A program made the translations under genes and the position numbers. Positions 16,327 to 25,619 of a stretch of 64,000 nt of DNA are shown here, piece after piece; the first letter of the stretch is position 1, and each line of letters starts with the position of its first letter. Source of the stretch: UTCHB3 sp964531325. Lineage in GTDB: Bacteria > Bacteroidota > Ignavibacteria > Ignavibacteriales > Ignavibacteriaceae. The notes below the pieces were generated by a model. That model worked only from the letters and a program-made list of their open reading frames with translations, had not been told where the DNA came from and searched no databases. The stretch is from contig CAZHCW010000016.1 in NCBI GenBank assembly GCA_964531325.1, forward strand, positions 1 through 64,000. Direction: 5' to 3'.

Positions 16327-19300
16327 TTATTTCGATTTATCGGGATATTTAACTTTACCCGGTTTTTGGGGAGGGTTGTTTTTCAGAGCCTCAAGCATCA
16401 AATCGATAGCTTTGTTTAGTTGCTGATCGTTTCCTTTTGCAAGTTCGTGAGGATAGTTCTCGACATCAAAGTCTGGATCAACTCCATAACCTTCGATTCC
16501 AAGTTCACCATTTAATTCTCTGTAACCAAATGACGGAGCAGTAACAAATCCACCATCGATAAGTCCGGGGCCTCCGCTGATACCAACGAGTCCACCCCAG
16601 GTTCTTTTACCAACAAGCTTACCAAGGCCGGCTGCTTTAAAGTAGGCAGGGAATGCATCTCCACCGGAACCTGACCAGCCATTGATTAACATAACCTTTG
16701 GACCAAAATGACCAATGAATGGTGTATGCCAGTCCTCAAATCCATTCCTGGCCCAGTAGTTGTAGAGTTTCCGATTCAACAATTCGATGAAGCGATCGGG
16801 AATCTGACCACCACTGTTAAATCTTTCATCTATGATAAGAGCTTCTTTTTTAAGCTGACCCATAAACTGCATATAGAGGTCAGTTTGCCCATCAATACCA
16901 GTGCTTGGGACATAGATATAGCCAACTTTTCCATTGGTTGCTTCATCAACTTTTTTACGGTTGTTTTCAATCCATGCGCGATATCTAAGAGTCTGTTCAC
17001 CATCCTCAGGTTTTACAAGGATATCCCTTGAACCGGTTTTTTCCGGTTTGGAGTTAATTGTTAGAAGAATGGTTTTACCTGCGAGACCCTGGAATGCTTT
17101 CCATGGATCGGATTTCATATCTATATCAACACCATTAACTGCGATGATGTAGTCACCCTCTTTTACATTCAGACCGGGTGATCTCAGAGGTGATCTTACT
17201 TCGGAGGCATCCCAAGGGGAGGGTTCGTAAATTTTCGAGATTTTGTAATAACCGGCACTGTAATCGGGTTCAAAATCGCACCCAAGAACACCAACTGATG
17301 AAGCTTTGGGATTTTCCATATCACCACCGCCAACATAAGCATGGGAGACATTAAGTTCGGCAATCATCTCGCCGATCACATAATTAAGATCATTTCTATG
17401 AGCAACGAAAGGGAGTAATTTCCCGTAACGCTCTTTCATCTTCTTCCAGTCAAGTCCGTGCATTCCGGGATCATAGAAGAAATCGCGCTCAATTCTCCAT
17501 GCGTCATTAAATATCTGCTGCCATTCAAGTTTTGGATCAACCGTAGCATTCATGTCTGCAAATTTGAGTTTACCATCGGCAACTTTTGCGCCGGGTGCTG
17601 CATCAATGATTGAATATGAACGGTCGGGGGTTTGCACCAAAATCTTTTTGCCATCGGCTGAAAGTCGGAACTGGTTTACACCTTTGGTAACCTCTTTGTG
17701 TTCTCTTTTATCAAGGTCGAACTGCCAGAGTGTGCCACCCTCGCCATTCCAACCATCGGCTCCTGAAAACTGGATGTAAAATACTTTGCCTTCTGCGGCA
17801 TACATTCCACTGGCAATTCCAAGTTTTTTAATGAGAGTGGTTCTGCTTTCGAGGTTGTCAAAATCGATTTTTATCGATTTTTCTTCCTTTTTCACATCAG
17901 ACTTTTCATCTTTTTTAGATTCGTCTTTCTTCTCATCTTTTTTTGCGTCATCCTTCTTGGCATCTTCTTTTTTCTCTTCTTTTACTTCAACTTCATCGTT
18001 TTTAAGAGAGAAAATATCTTTCACAGTATCACGGAGGGTGACTGCATAAAGATTAGTAGAGTTGTTATATATCCAGGTTGGATCTTGGTCAGAATAAGTT
18101 GCATCAAAGTTTTTCATCCCGTAAAAATAGAGATAATCACCTTTGGGGTCAAATACAGGCATTGAGCAGTTGTAGAAATCGGAGAAAAGCTGTTTTGATT
18201 CACCAGAATCCACATTATAAACAAAAATGGTTGAGTGTGCATATTGAGTGTTTTTGTCGTATGCAACCCACTTACTGTCTGAAGACCAGCTAATGCTAAA
18301 GAAATAGCCATAGTCGTTTTTGTCAATTTTTGTTGTTTTATTACTCTCGATGGAGTGAATAAACAGATTACCAAAATTATCGTTGAACAAAAGCTTTTTA
18401 TTGTCAGGTGACCAATAAATCCCCTGTTTGTAACTTTCACCTAGATCGGTTAGTTTTTTAGCCTCTCCTTTACCATCTGCAGGTATGATGTAGAGTTCAT
18501 ACTCGCCCGAGGCATCTGAAAAGTAGGCTATATGTTTACCATCAGGTGACCATGTAGGTTCTCTTTCGGCAACACCTGATGTGTTGGTGAGATTTCTGGT
18601 GACACCATCTTTTGCAGGAACAGTAAAGATTTCACCTCTTGCTTCGAAGGCAGCTCTTTTGCCGTCTCTTGAAACCTCAAAATTACTGATGTATCTTTGA
18701 AGATTTTTTAGAGTTGGTCTGATCTGGGGCAGATCCGAAGGGATTGTTACCTTTACATCATTGGTTTTTCCGGTTATCACATTTAGAACCAACAGTTTGC
18801 CACCATTTTCGAAGACAATTTCATCGTCGCCGGCTGAGGGCCACTTTACATCATACTCATCAAAAAATGTATGCTGTTTTACTTCTTTGGTTGAAGTATT
18901 GTAGCTCCAGATGTTAAGTTTTTTATTTCCGTCACGGTCTGACAAAAAGAAAATCCGGTCGCCCAACCACATTGGAATACCGTTTGAAGCTTCATGTTCT
19001 GCAATTTTTTCTGATGTATTGTTTTGGATATCGTAAATCCATATCACACTTGCCATTCCGCCACGATAGCGTTTCCATGTTCTGTTTTCAACTGCAATTG
19101 TCTGGAAGGCAATTTTTTTGCCATCAGGACTAACAGATGCAAACTCGCCATATTCAAGAGGCAGGAGTTCGGGCATACCACCATTTACAGGTTGTTTCCA
19201 AAGTTTGTTATACCGGTAAGACGGGGAGTTTTGCTGTGACCGGAAAAGGATCGAATTTCCATCGATAAACCAGTCATTTACCATATCCGGGGTTGGATTG

Positions 19301-19620
19301 TGGGTTAATCTTACCGGTACACCACCTGATGAAGGGATGGTGTAGATGTCAACATTACCGTCGTAATTGCCTGAAAAGGCAATTTTATTGCCGTCAGGTG
19401 AAAATTTTGCGTAGGCTTCACTTCCCGGAGCGGAAGTGAGTCGAATTGCAGTACCACCTGTTTTAGGAACAGAATAGAGGTCACCTGCATAAGAGAAGAC
19501 AATTTTGTCTTTTGAGATATCGGGAAACCTGAGCATCAAAGCATCAGGTGTATGGGAATCCTGGGCAAGGATAATGCCGGAAAGAGCAATTATCAGCACA
19601 GGGAGAAGGGATTTGATCAT
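16327..19620 (-). CDS. Tricorn-protease-like exported serine peptidase
   Basis: A 1097-residue protein with a signal peptide (about 1-19). Residues 25-510 are beta-propeller blades with repeated SPDGKKIAF-type motifs, as in tricorn and TolB-like proteins. A Lys/Asp/Glu-only stretch lies around 548-600 between the propellers. The C-terminal third has the tricorn core: S759-H760 (NVSHAYVGGG), a PDZ-like domain (GLNVKEGDYIIAVNG) and an S41 peptidase domain with GSGGD carrying the expected nucleophile S985. It probably trims peptides in the periplasm. The gene is convergent with the haem-protein gene and shares its terminator. Confidence 0.92.
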   Translation of the reverse strand: MIKSLLPVLIIALSGIILAQDSHTPDALMLRFPDISKDKIVFSYAGDLYSVPKTGGTAIRLTSAPGSEAYAKFSPDGNKIAFSGNYDGNVDIYTIPSSGGVPVRLTHNPTPDMVNDWFIDGNSILFRSQQNSPSYRYNKLWKQPVNGGMPELLPLEYGEFASVSPDGKKIAFQTIAVENRTWKRYRGGMASVIWIYDIQNNTSEKIAEHEASNGIPMWLGDRIFFLSDRDGNKKLNIWSYNTSTKEVKQHTFFDEYDVKWPSAGDDEIVFENGGKLLVLNVITGKTNDVKVTIPSDLPQIRPTLKNLQRYISNFEVSRDGKRAAFEARGEIFTVPAKDGVTRNLTNTSGVAEREPTWSPDGKHIAYFSDASGEYELYIIPADGKGEAKKLTDLGESYKQGIYWSPDNKKLLFNDNFGNLFIHSIESNKTTKIDKNDYGYFFSISWSSDSKWVAYDKNTQYAHSTIFVYNVDSGESKQLFSDFYNCSMPVFDPKGDYLYFYGMKNFDATYSDQDPTWIYNNSTNLYAVTLRDTVKDIFSLKNDEVEVKEEKKEDAKKDDAKKDEKKDESKKDEKSDVKKEEKSIKIDFDNLESRTTLIKKLGIASGMYAAEGKVFYIQFSGADGWNGEGGTLWQFDLDKREHKEVTKGVNQFRLSADGKKILVQTPDRSYSIIDAAPGAKVADGKLKFADMNATVDPKLEWQQIFNDAWRIERDFFYDPGMHGLDWKKMKERYGKLLPFVAHRNDLNYVIGEMIAELNVSHAYVGGGDMENPKASSVGVLGCDFEPDYSAGYYKISKIYEPSPWDASEVRSPLRSPGLNVKEGDYIIAVNGVDIDMKSDPWKAFQGLAGKTILLTINSKPEKTGSRDILVKPEDGEQTLRYRAWIENNRKKVDEATNGKVGYIYVPSTGIDGQTDLYMQFMGQLKKEALIIDERFNSGGQIPDRFIELLNRKLYNYWARNGFEDWHTPFIGHFGPKVMLINGWSGSGGDAFPAYFKAAGLGKLVGKRTWGGLVGISGGPGLIDGGFVTAPSFGYRELNGELGIEGYGVDPDFDVENYPHELAKGNDQQLNKAIDLMLEALKNNPPQKPGKVKYPDKSK

Positions 19621-19640
19621 GAGTATAGTCCTTATAAATA

Positions 19641-19687
19641 AAAAAACCCGTGAGAACTAACTTAATAAAAAATCAGCTCCACGGGTG
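19641..19687 (-). terminator. Intrinsic terminator of the amidotransferase gene
   Basis: On the minus strand ACCCGTG (19687-19681 side) pairs with CACGGGT and is followed by a run of seven T. It lies directly downstream of the 19707-20549 gene and before the tricorn gene start. Confidence 0.75.
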
Positions 19688-19706
19688 CAATATTTTACAG
19701 GAACGG

Positions 19707-20549
19707 TCAGACTAATGAATGAGTATTTACTCTAAGTGTCTCAATGGCGTTTTTGAGAAACCCGGGCAAAACAGTTTTTTTAGTTTTGTTTATATGAACA
19801 GGATTTTCAAGTTGTGCAATCATGTCATAATATGCTTTTTCGCCATACTGTTCAACAACCTGAACTTTTCTTTCAGGGTGGCGGAAGTGATAATACATAC
19901 TTGGTGGATCAGCTTCAGGGTGGAATTGAGTACCGATAATTTCGTCGGAAATTCTAATTGCCATCATCGCCGGTTCAACATAAAAAGCTGCGGGTTCAAT
20001 CTCCATGCTTAGTATTTTTGCGCCAAGTTGGTCAAATCTGGTTTTATTTGGATGAATTACCTGCCAACTCCTGAAGTCGGCACCATAAAAAGGATTTTCC
20101 ATATGAGAAAATATTGGGTCTTTTTTCCCATCCTCAGTAAGAGAAAAAGGAATTATTCCAAACGATTTTTTCTCTCTTTGCACAACATCACCAAGTTCAA
20201 AAAATCGTGCCATCATTTGGAATGAGTGGCATATAAAAAAGATATGTTTCTTCTCAGCCGAGGATTGATTGTGGCTGTAGATTTTATCTATAAGGTTGAA
20301 GTAATCGGCTTCCCATTTTGTCCCTTCACCCTCGAACGGACTGCCGGGGCCACCGGAGGAGATATAAATGTCGTGATTTAGATCCGGAATATCACTTTTT
20401 AACCTTGTATCAAAGATTTTGTATTCAACAGGAAGATCCTCGTATAGCGTGTCAATTTCGTAAATATGATCCTGGATACACCGCATCCCCTGATTGGGTT
20501 CGCCATTATAAAGGTCGATTATCGCAATCTTTATTTTCTTTTCTGTCAA
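19707..20549 (-). CDS. Class I glutamine amidotransferase (GMP synthase-like)
   Basis: A 280-residue protein with a GATase class I fold: SSGGPGSP (64-71), the nucleophile C107 in FICHSFQ, and the H210-P211-E212 pair in GTQFHPEA. The residue after the nucleophile is His, not the usual Gly-containing elbow GxCxG, so the glutamine site may be changed. There is no synthase domain and no partner gene next to it, so this is a stand-alone amidotransferase-like protein; the acceptor is unknown. It starts at TTG with a CGGAG Shine-Dalgarno 6 bp upstream on the minus strand. Confidence 0.82.
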   Translation of the reverse strand: MTEKKIKIAIIDLYNGEPNQGMRCIQDHIYEIDTLYEDLPVEYKIFDTRLKSDIPDLNHDIYISSGGPGSPFEGEGTKWEADYFNLIDKIYSHNQSSAEKKHIFFICHSFQMMARFFELGDVVQREKKSFGIIPFSLTEDGKKDPIFSHMENPFYGADFRSWQVIHPNKTRFDQLGAKILSMEIEPAAFYVEPAMMAIRISDEIIGTQFHPEADPPSMYYHFRHPERKVQVVEQYGEKAYYDMIAQLENPVHINKTKKTVLPGFLKNAIETLRVNTHSLV

Positions 20550-20619
20550 TTAATACTCCGGAATTATTATTTTTTACTCCCCAAATTTAAGCAACCGCGA
20601 GGGAATAATCAGAATCCGG

Positions 20620-20646
20620 AAAATCACTATATTTAGAAGTGATTTT
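20620..20646 (+). promoter_or_regulatory. Hairpin 12 bp upstream of a start codon
   Basis: A perfect 9-bp inverted repeat, AAAATCACT at 20620-20628 and AGTGATTTT at 20638-20646, with a 9-base loop. It lies in the short divergent gap before the pyrophosphatase ATG at 20659, where a ribosome would need to land. It may be an operator or an RNA hairpin; there is no further evidence. Confidence 0.4.
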
Positions 20647-20658
20647 TCTTGAAATTTG

Positions 20659-21876
20659 ATGAAAATAATGACTAAAATACTCTACTTCCTTCTCCTTTCC
20701 CAGACAATACTTTTTTCTCAACCACCCTATACAATACTAATCTCGTTCGATGGTTTTAGGCATGACTATATGGGCAGGGGGCTAACTCCTAATTTGCAGA
20801 AAATTGCAGATAATGGTGTAAAGGCACTTTCACTTATGCCTGTTTATCCCTCAAAAACCTTCCCTAATCATACCTCGATAATAACCGGCATGTATCCCGA
20901 AAACCATGGGATTATTGCGAATACAATATATGATCCATATTTTGACGAGACATTTAAAATATCCGATCCGGTACAGGTCAGGAATCCCAGATGGTATAAG
21001 GGTGAAGCATTCTGGGAGACTGCTCAGCGAAACGGGATAACAGCTGCAAGCTTCTTTTGGCCCGGTTCTGAAGTTACATTGGATTACCGAAGACCAAAAT
21101 ATTTTAAGGATTATGACCATAATTATCCCTACAAACTCAGGGTTGATGGTTTGATCGATTGGTTGCAACTCCCATTAAATGAACGCCCGAGATTTCTTAC
21201 CATCTACTTTGATGCTACTGATTCTTATGGACACAGGTATGGTCCAAACTCAGATAGTGTAAACCATGCAATTTCGGTTTTGGATGAGATGGCGGGTTAT
21301 CTGATGGATGAATTGGAAGAGATCAACCTTCTGGATTCCACAAATCTGATTTTTGTGAGTGACCATGGTATGACTGAGATCAGTAGTGATAGATATGTGA
21401 ATCTTGAGGAAATACTTGGCGATGAAAAAGTAAACTATTGGAATTGGAGTACTTTTTGTTTGATTCAGCCTGAAAAAGGGAGAGTTGAAGCTGTTTACAA
21501 TAAACTGAAGGCAAATGAAGAACACTACAAAGTTTACAGGAAAAGTGAAGTCCCTGATTTTTACCGGTTCTCGAACAATCCTTTATTCTCCGATTTAATT
21601 GTGATAACCGATCTGGGATGGGAAGCAGGTGATTCAAAAGCCCAAAAGGGATTTATTTCCTGGAACTCTAAAGGGAATCACGGGTACGAAAAAGATGCAC
21701 TTGAAATGCACGGGTTTTTTATAGCGATGGGGCCATCATTCAGAAAAAATTATAAAACCGGCACACTCAGAAACATAGATATTTATCCGTTATTGTGTGA
21801 GATTTTTAACATTCCCGTTCGCAATGGCATAGACGGCACAGGCGAAAGAATCAGATTTATTTTAAATAAATATTAG
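20659..21876 (+). CDS. Ectonucleotide pyrophosphatase/phosphodiesterase (NPP) family
   Basis: A 405-residue exported protein with a signal peptide (1-20, ending LFSQ). It belongs to the alkaline-phosphatase superfamily, NPP branch: metal ligand D31 in SFDGFRHDY, nucleophile T67 in SKTFPNHTS, then DATDSYGHRYGP, SDHGMTEI and a late GNHGY. These are the two-zinc ligands and the nucleophile of enzymes that split nucleotide or phospholipid diesters. The preferred substrate is not readable. I used the ATG at 20659; a TTG one codon earlier is also in frame. The gene is divergent from the amidotransferase gene. Confidence 0.92.
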   Translation: MKIMTKILYFLLLSQTILFSQPPYTILISFDGFRHDYMGRGLTPNLQKIADNGVKALSLMPVYPSKTFPNHTSIITGMYPENHGIIANTIYDPYFDETFKISDPVQVRNPRWYKGEAFWETAQRNGITAASFFWPGSEVTLDYRRPKYFKDYDHNYPYKLRVDGLIDWLQLPLNERPRFLTIYFDATDSYGHRYGPNSDSVNHAISVLDEMAGYLMDELEEINLLDSTNLIFVSDHGMTEISSDRYVNLEEILGDEKVNYWNWSTFCLIQPEKGRVEAVYNKLKANEEHYKVYRKSEVPDFYRFSNNPLFSDLIVITDLGWEAGDSKAQKGFISWNSKGNHGYEKDALEMHGFFIAMGPSFRKNYKTGTLRNIDIYPLLCEIFNIPVRNGIDGTGERIRFILNKY

Positions 21877-21892
21877 AACTACCCCTGAATGA

Positions 21893-21920
21893 ATTCGGAG
21901 GCTATTGGTTTGATTTTCAA
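21893..21920. repeat. Copy of the dispersed GCTATTGGTTT repeat
   Basis: GCTATTGGTTTGATTTTCAA at 21901-21920 matches the segment at 2309-2329, which has one extra A. The preceding AATTCGGAGG also resembles ATTCATTCGGAGG near 2366. It lies between two convergent genes. Confidence 0.5.
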
Positions 21921-21956
21921 CCTCTGCTACTTCGATTCTCCGCTACTCCGCTTCTA
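21916..21956 (-). repeat. Degenerate 8-bp tandem repeat at a stop codon
   Basis: Read on the minus strand from the second base of the TAG stop of the phosphodiester glycosidase gene: AGAAGCGG, AGTAGCGG, AGAATCGA, AGTAGCAG, AGGTTGAA. The phase relative to the stop is the same as in the octamer array at 7941. Confidence 0.6.
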
Positions 21957-23618
21957 TTTCATTAAAATCATCTTAATCGAGGATGAAAATTGTCCTGATT
22001 GAAGCCGGAAGATATAGACTCCTGATGGGAGACCGGCAGCATTAAATCCTGTTTGGTGAGAGCCAGCAGGCATTTCGTCGTTTAGAAGAGTTGTTACTTC
22101 CCTGCCAAGCATATCATATACCACTCCTTTTACAAATTCTGCAAGTGGAAGATCAAAACGGATGATTGTATTTGGGTTAAACGGATTTGGGAAATTTTGT
22201 TCCAACTTAAAAGTTGAGGGAAGAGCAGAAAGGTTCTCTTCAACTGAAACGAGGGTACTGTCAAAAGATAATATCCTTAATGCATCAGCTACAATTACTT
22301 TACCCGTAGTTGCAACAGCATTGGAAATAGTTACACCCTCTTCTGATGATCCGGTAAATGTGAAAGTTCCAATTTTATTCCAGGTACTTCCATTTAACGA
22401 TTGATCGAGTCTTACAGTATCGATACCAAATTTGTGTTTAATGATATATGGAGCATCAGAGGCGCGGTTTGAAGCAGCAGTCCACCAGGCATAAACATTA
22501 TAACTGGCTTCCTGCGGGAGATACATTTTCCATTTTAAGGTGCTTTCTCCCGAACCTGAATTGGCAAAAACAGAAGGAGTATTTCCCCAGTAACCTCCGA
22601 GATTCGACACAACCCAGGTACCTGATTTAACGATACCCGAATCGATGTTGTCTAATTTGGCGATATAATAAGTTGGATCAAGGAGATTTATGGAATCAGG
22701 ATTTACGATAGCAAGCATGGTAGGGATGGGTCGTTGGAAAGTTCCCCCTACCGGTAGATTAACAAGCTGATTTCCAACTGCCATGGTTGAAGAGCCACCA
22801 CCATCAAGATTCATGGCTTCTATGCATCCGAGTGAAATCATAAGATCGGCAGCTTCGGGGAGGGAAAGCCCTTCACTGTTAACCTGTCTGCCATCAATTA
22901 CCATCATGATTACATGTTTATTGGCAGTATATCCAATGACGGTTCTGGGGTCACGGTTGGTGTTTCCTACTCCTGATCCGAAGAATACCTCTTCGGTATA
23001 TGTAATATGTTTTTGTCCATTCTTAACCAAAGTTGGACCTCCGCCAATCCCGGCAAGTATTTCATAATACTGTGTTCCGGTTGCAACTGAGGGAGCGGGG
23101 GCGGGGGTGGTTTCTGTGTTTGGAAGAGGGGTATTAAAAGTGTAAATATCGATTGGTCTGTTCCCGAAGTGGTAAATCCAGTCGATCGAGAGTTCTCTTG
23201 TATCAGTAAAACTGAAGAGTGAACGGGTAGTGTAAAAAGTACCTGCCGGTCTTACTATAGTAGCAATATTTTTTGCTCTCACAACCCCCGGTTCAATCAG
23301 TGCCGAATATGAAGCATCGGAGCCGGTATCAAAATAACCTCCGTTGATCCCTGCAAAGGCACCGAGCCTCGTAACAAAAGAAGTGAGTCCTTCTTTACCG
23401 ACGGGATTAAGATAGGGTTTAAGAGCCACATCACTCCTGTTCATATCGACATCAAAATACCAAAGTGCAAGTTTGGGATTTGTGGTGCGTTCTCCTTTTA
23501 TCAGTTTTACACCTGCCGGGAGTGAATAATTATTTGTAACATCAGTGAAAGTTATTGGTTGTGCACAAACTGATGCTGAAATAAGGAGTAAAATCACAAT
23601 TAATTTGGAAAACTTCAA
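21954..23618 (-). CDS. T9SS-exported phosphodiester glycosidase (NAGPA-like)
   Basis: A 554-residue protein starting at TTG, with a signal peptide (about 1-19). Residues 30-310 match the phosphodiester glycosidase / NAGPA domain: GINGGYFDTGS, DPRTVIGY, MMVIDGR and NLDGGGSST, the last being its best-known motif. Next is a golvesin-C-terminal-like beta domain (about 320-445, DNIDSGIVKSGTW...YNVYAWW) and a T9SS sorting domain (NFPNPFNPNTIIRFDLP). In this family the enzyme removes sugar from phosphodiester-linked glycans; a role on cell-wall or exopolysaccharide phosphodiesters is plausible. Its stop codon begins an octamer repeat. Confidence 0.9.
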   Translation of the reverse strand: MKFSKLIVILLLISASVCAQPITFTDVTNNYSLPAGVKLIKGERTTNPKLALWYFDVDMNRSDVALKPYLNPVGKEGLTSFVTRLGAFAGINGGYFDTGSDASYSALIEPGVVRAKNIATIVRPAGTFYTTRSLFSFTDTRELSIDWIYHFGNRPIDIYTFNTPLPNTETTPAPAPSVATGTQYYEILAGIGGGPTLVKNGQKHITYTEEVFFGSGVGNTNRDPRTVIGYTANKHVIMMVIDGRQVNSEGLSLPEAADLMISLGCIEAMNLDGGGSSTMAVGNQLVNLPVGGTFQRPIPTMLAIVNPDSINLLDPTYYIAKLDNIDSGIVKSGTWVVSNLGGYWGNTPSVFANSGSGESTLKWKMYLPQEASYNVYAWWTAASNRASDAPYIIKHKFGIDTVRLDQSLNGSTWNKIGTFTFTGSSEEGVTISNAVATTGKVIVADALRILSFDSTLVSVEENLSALPSTFKLEQNFPNPFNPNTIIRFDLPLAEFVKGVVYDMLGREVTTLLNDEMPAGSHQTGFNAAGLPSGVYIFRLQSGQFSSSIKMILMK

Positions 23619-23725
23619 GTCAGTCTCTAATAATTTGGTATCTAATGAGTAAATTAATTAATTTTCAGTTCCTAAATATATTATTTGGCTTAATAATTCA
23701 ATAGAAATTCCTAAAAGAGATATAA

Positions 23726-24040
23726 ATGAAACCCAAACAGATAAAAATTAACGGTGGCAAAATTCATTTTGAATGGTCTGATGGTGTAACTCGAAGTTTT
23801 GGACTGAAGTATTTCAGAGAAGAGTGCCCATGTGCAAATTGTAAGGGAGAGACGATTCTCTACACTACATTTAAACCTCAAAAGATTACAATTGAAAAAC
23901 AGGAGATGTATAAGATAGCGGCAATTGCCCCTGTTGGAGATTATGCCATACAAATAAGATGGAAAGACGGGCACGACACAGGTATCTACTCATGGTCGTA
24001 TATTGATATGTTGGAAGACCAAAAGCCCGAAGAGAAATAG
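23726..24040 (+). CDS. DUF971 / GBBH-like N-terminal domain protein
   Basis: A 104-residue protein matching the DUF971 family: IHFEWSDG near residue 13, FREECPCANC (31-40) with three cysteines, then a terminal IRWKDGHDTGIYSWSYI. The same domain forms the N-terminal part of gamma-butyrobetaine hydroxylase and is also fused to some Mrp/ApbC iron-sulfur carriers. A role in iron-sulfur or metal handling is inferred from those fusions. It is the first of five tightly spaced plus-strand genes, 14 bp before the SpoU methyltransferase. Confidence 0.9.
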   Translation: MKPKQIKINGGKIHFEWSDGVTRSFGLKYFREECPCANCKGETILYTTFKPQKITIEKQEMYKIAAIAPVGDYAIQIRWKDGHDTGIYSWSYIDMLEDQKPEEK

Positions 24041-24054
24041 CGAACAATAAAAAT

Positions 24055-24822
24055 ATGCTCGGAGTTAATGAGTTAAAACTGTTTGCATCAATCCGAATAA
24101 AAAAATTTCGGGATGAAAAACGACTTTTCCTTGTCGAGGGGATGAAACAGGTTGAAGAGGGGGTACTAAGCAGACGAAAGTGTGAACTTATTGTTTTCAG
24201 ATCTGAAGCAATTGACCATTTTGACGAAGTGCTCGCCCTGGCTCGACGAAAGGGCATCAGATGTGAAGGCGTTAAAAACAAAGAATTTGATAAACTTGCA
24301 GACACTGTTCATTCCCAGGGGATTCTTGGTTATTTTAGAATGCCTGAAAAGGAGATTTTAGACCGCATTTCAACGCCATTAATATATCTCGACAGGATAA
24401 CTGATCCGGGGAATATGGGGACAATTATAAGAACCGCTGACTGGTTTGGCTTTCGTCAGATTCTGCTTTCTCCCGGTTGTGTTGATGTTTACAATCCAAA
24501 AGTTATAAGAGCTACAATGGGTTCAAACTTTAGAATGGCGTTTCATGAAGGGGTAACAGAAACTGACTTAAAGAGAATCCGCGAATCGGGTTATTCAATA
24601 GTTACTACAGAACTTGAGGGGAAAAAACTCGAAGAATTTAGACCAACCGGTAAGGTAGTGATTGTGCTTTCAAGCGAAAGTCATGGAGTTCTGCCGGGTT
24701 TGGCATCAATTGCCGACCTTAGAATTAAAATCCCTGGTGAGAAGGGGGCGGAATCGCTTAATGTGGCAGTTGCTGCCGGAATTATTTTTCATAAATTGTT
24801 TGAAACAGAAAGTAAAAAATGA
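24055..24822 (+). CDS. TrmH/SpoU-family RNA 2'-O-ribose methyltransferase
   Basis: A 255-residue protein with an N-terminal substrate-binding domain (about 1-95) and a knotted SPOUT methyltransferase domain. Its three motifs are present: DPGNMGTIIRTA (with the conserved N and R), VIVLSSESHGV, and IKIPGEKGAESLNVAVAAG. It should use S-adenosylmethionine to methylate a ribose in rRNA or tRNA; the exact site is not predictable. The stop overlaps the next start (ATGA). Confidence 0.93.
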   Translation: MLGVNELKLFASIRIKKFRDEKRLFLVEGMKQVEEGVLSRRKCELIVFRSEAIDHFDEVLALARRKGIRCEGVKNKEFDKLADTVHSQGILGYFRMPEKEILDRISTPLIYLDRITDPGNMGTIIRTADWFGFRQILLSPGCVDVYNPKVIRATMGSNFRMAFHEGVTETDLKRIRESGYSIVTTELEGKKLEEFRPTGKVVIVLSSESHGVLPGLASIADLRIKIPGEKGAESLNVAVAAGIIFHKLFETESKK

Positions 24823-25619
24823 GTGAACTTATAAAAATTGCACTTTTCCAGTACTCCCCCGTGTGGGAAGACAAAGATGCAAATATGGCAAAAATAATCG
24901 GTATGATGGAATCGCTAAGCGAAGAGGTCGATTTGATCGTTTTCCCTGAGATGACGCTAACAGGATTCAGTATGGCTCCTGAAGCAAATGCAGAGTATTC
25001 AGACGGGAAATCATTCTTGTTTTTCTCTTCGATTGCAAAACAATTTGGTGTAAATGTGGTTGCAGGAATTATCGAGAAGGGGAAAAAGAAGTTTTTTAAC
25101 ACTCTTCTTTTTATAAATCGTGAAGGTGAACTTGCCGACAAATACAGGAAAATCCATCCTTTCACGATGGGTGAAGAAGCAAAACACTATACCGGTGGAT
25201 TTGCATACATTAACAATGCAACCGAAGATTTCCATATTGGGTTCTCCGTTTGTTACGATCTTCGTTTCCCTGAACTTTTCAGATTTATGGCAATCGATAA
25301 AGTTGAGATTTTTGTAAATATTGCAAACTGGCCCGAAGCGAGAATTGAACATTACAAAACCCTGTGTAAAGCCAGGGCAATCGAAAATCAATGTTTCTTT
25401 GTTGCAGTGAACAGAACCGGAGACGATCCCAAATTGAAATACACAGGCAACAGTTCAATCTTTGGTCCCATGGGAGAAGAAATTCTGATGATGGGTGATG
25501 AAGAAGCAATTGGTATTGCCGAGGTTGACCTTGAATATCTTGAAAAAACGAGAGAAGCATTCCCGTTTCTTGATGATATAAAACTCATTTCAATTGAGGA
25601 TGAAGAAGATGAAGATTAG
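24819..25619 (+). CDS. Nitrilase-superfamily amidase (omega-amidase-like)
   Basis: A 266-residue carbon-nitrogen hydrolase with the full E-K-C triad: E44 in FPEMTLTGFS, K111 in YRKIHPF, and C145 in SVCYDLRFPELFR. The motifs fit the omega-amidase / Nit2 branch, which hydrolyses alpha-ketoglutaramate and alpha-ketosuccinamate, and these have close relatives in Bacteroidota. The C-terminus is unusually acidic (IEDEEDED). It overlaps the SpoU gene by 4 bp and the isoaspartyl peptidase gene by 11 bp. Both neighbouring hydrolases act on amide groups, so nitrogen salvage is a reasonable guess. Confidence 0.9.
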   Translation: MSELIKIALFQYSPVWEDKDANMAKIIGMMESLSEEVDLIVFPEMTLTGFSMAPEANAEYSDGKSFLFFSSIAKQFGVNVVAGIIEKGKKKFFNTLLFINREGELADKYRKIHPFTMGEEAKHYTGGFAYINNATEDFHIGFSVCYDLRFPELFRFMAIDKVEIFVNIANWPEARIEHYKTLCKARAIENQCFFVAVNRTGDDPKLKYTGNSSIFGPMGEEILMMGDEEAIGIAEVDLEYLEKTREAFPFLDDIKLISIEDEEDED

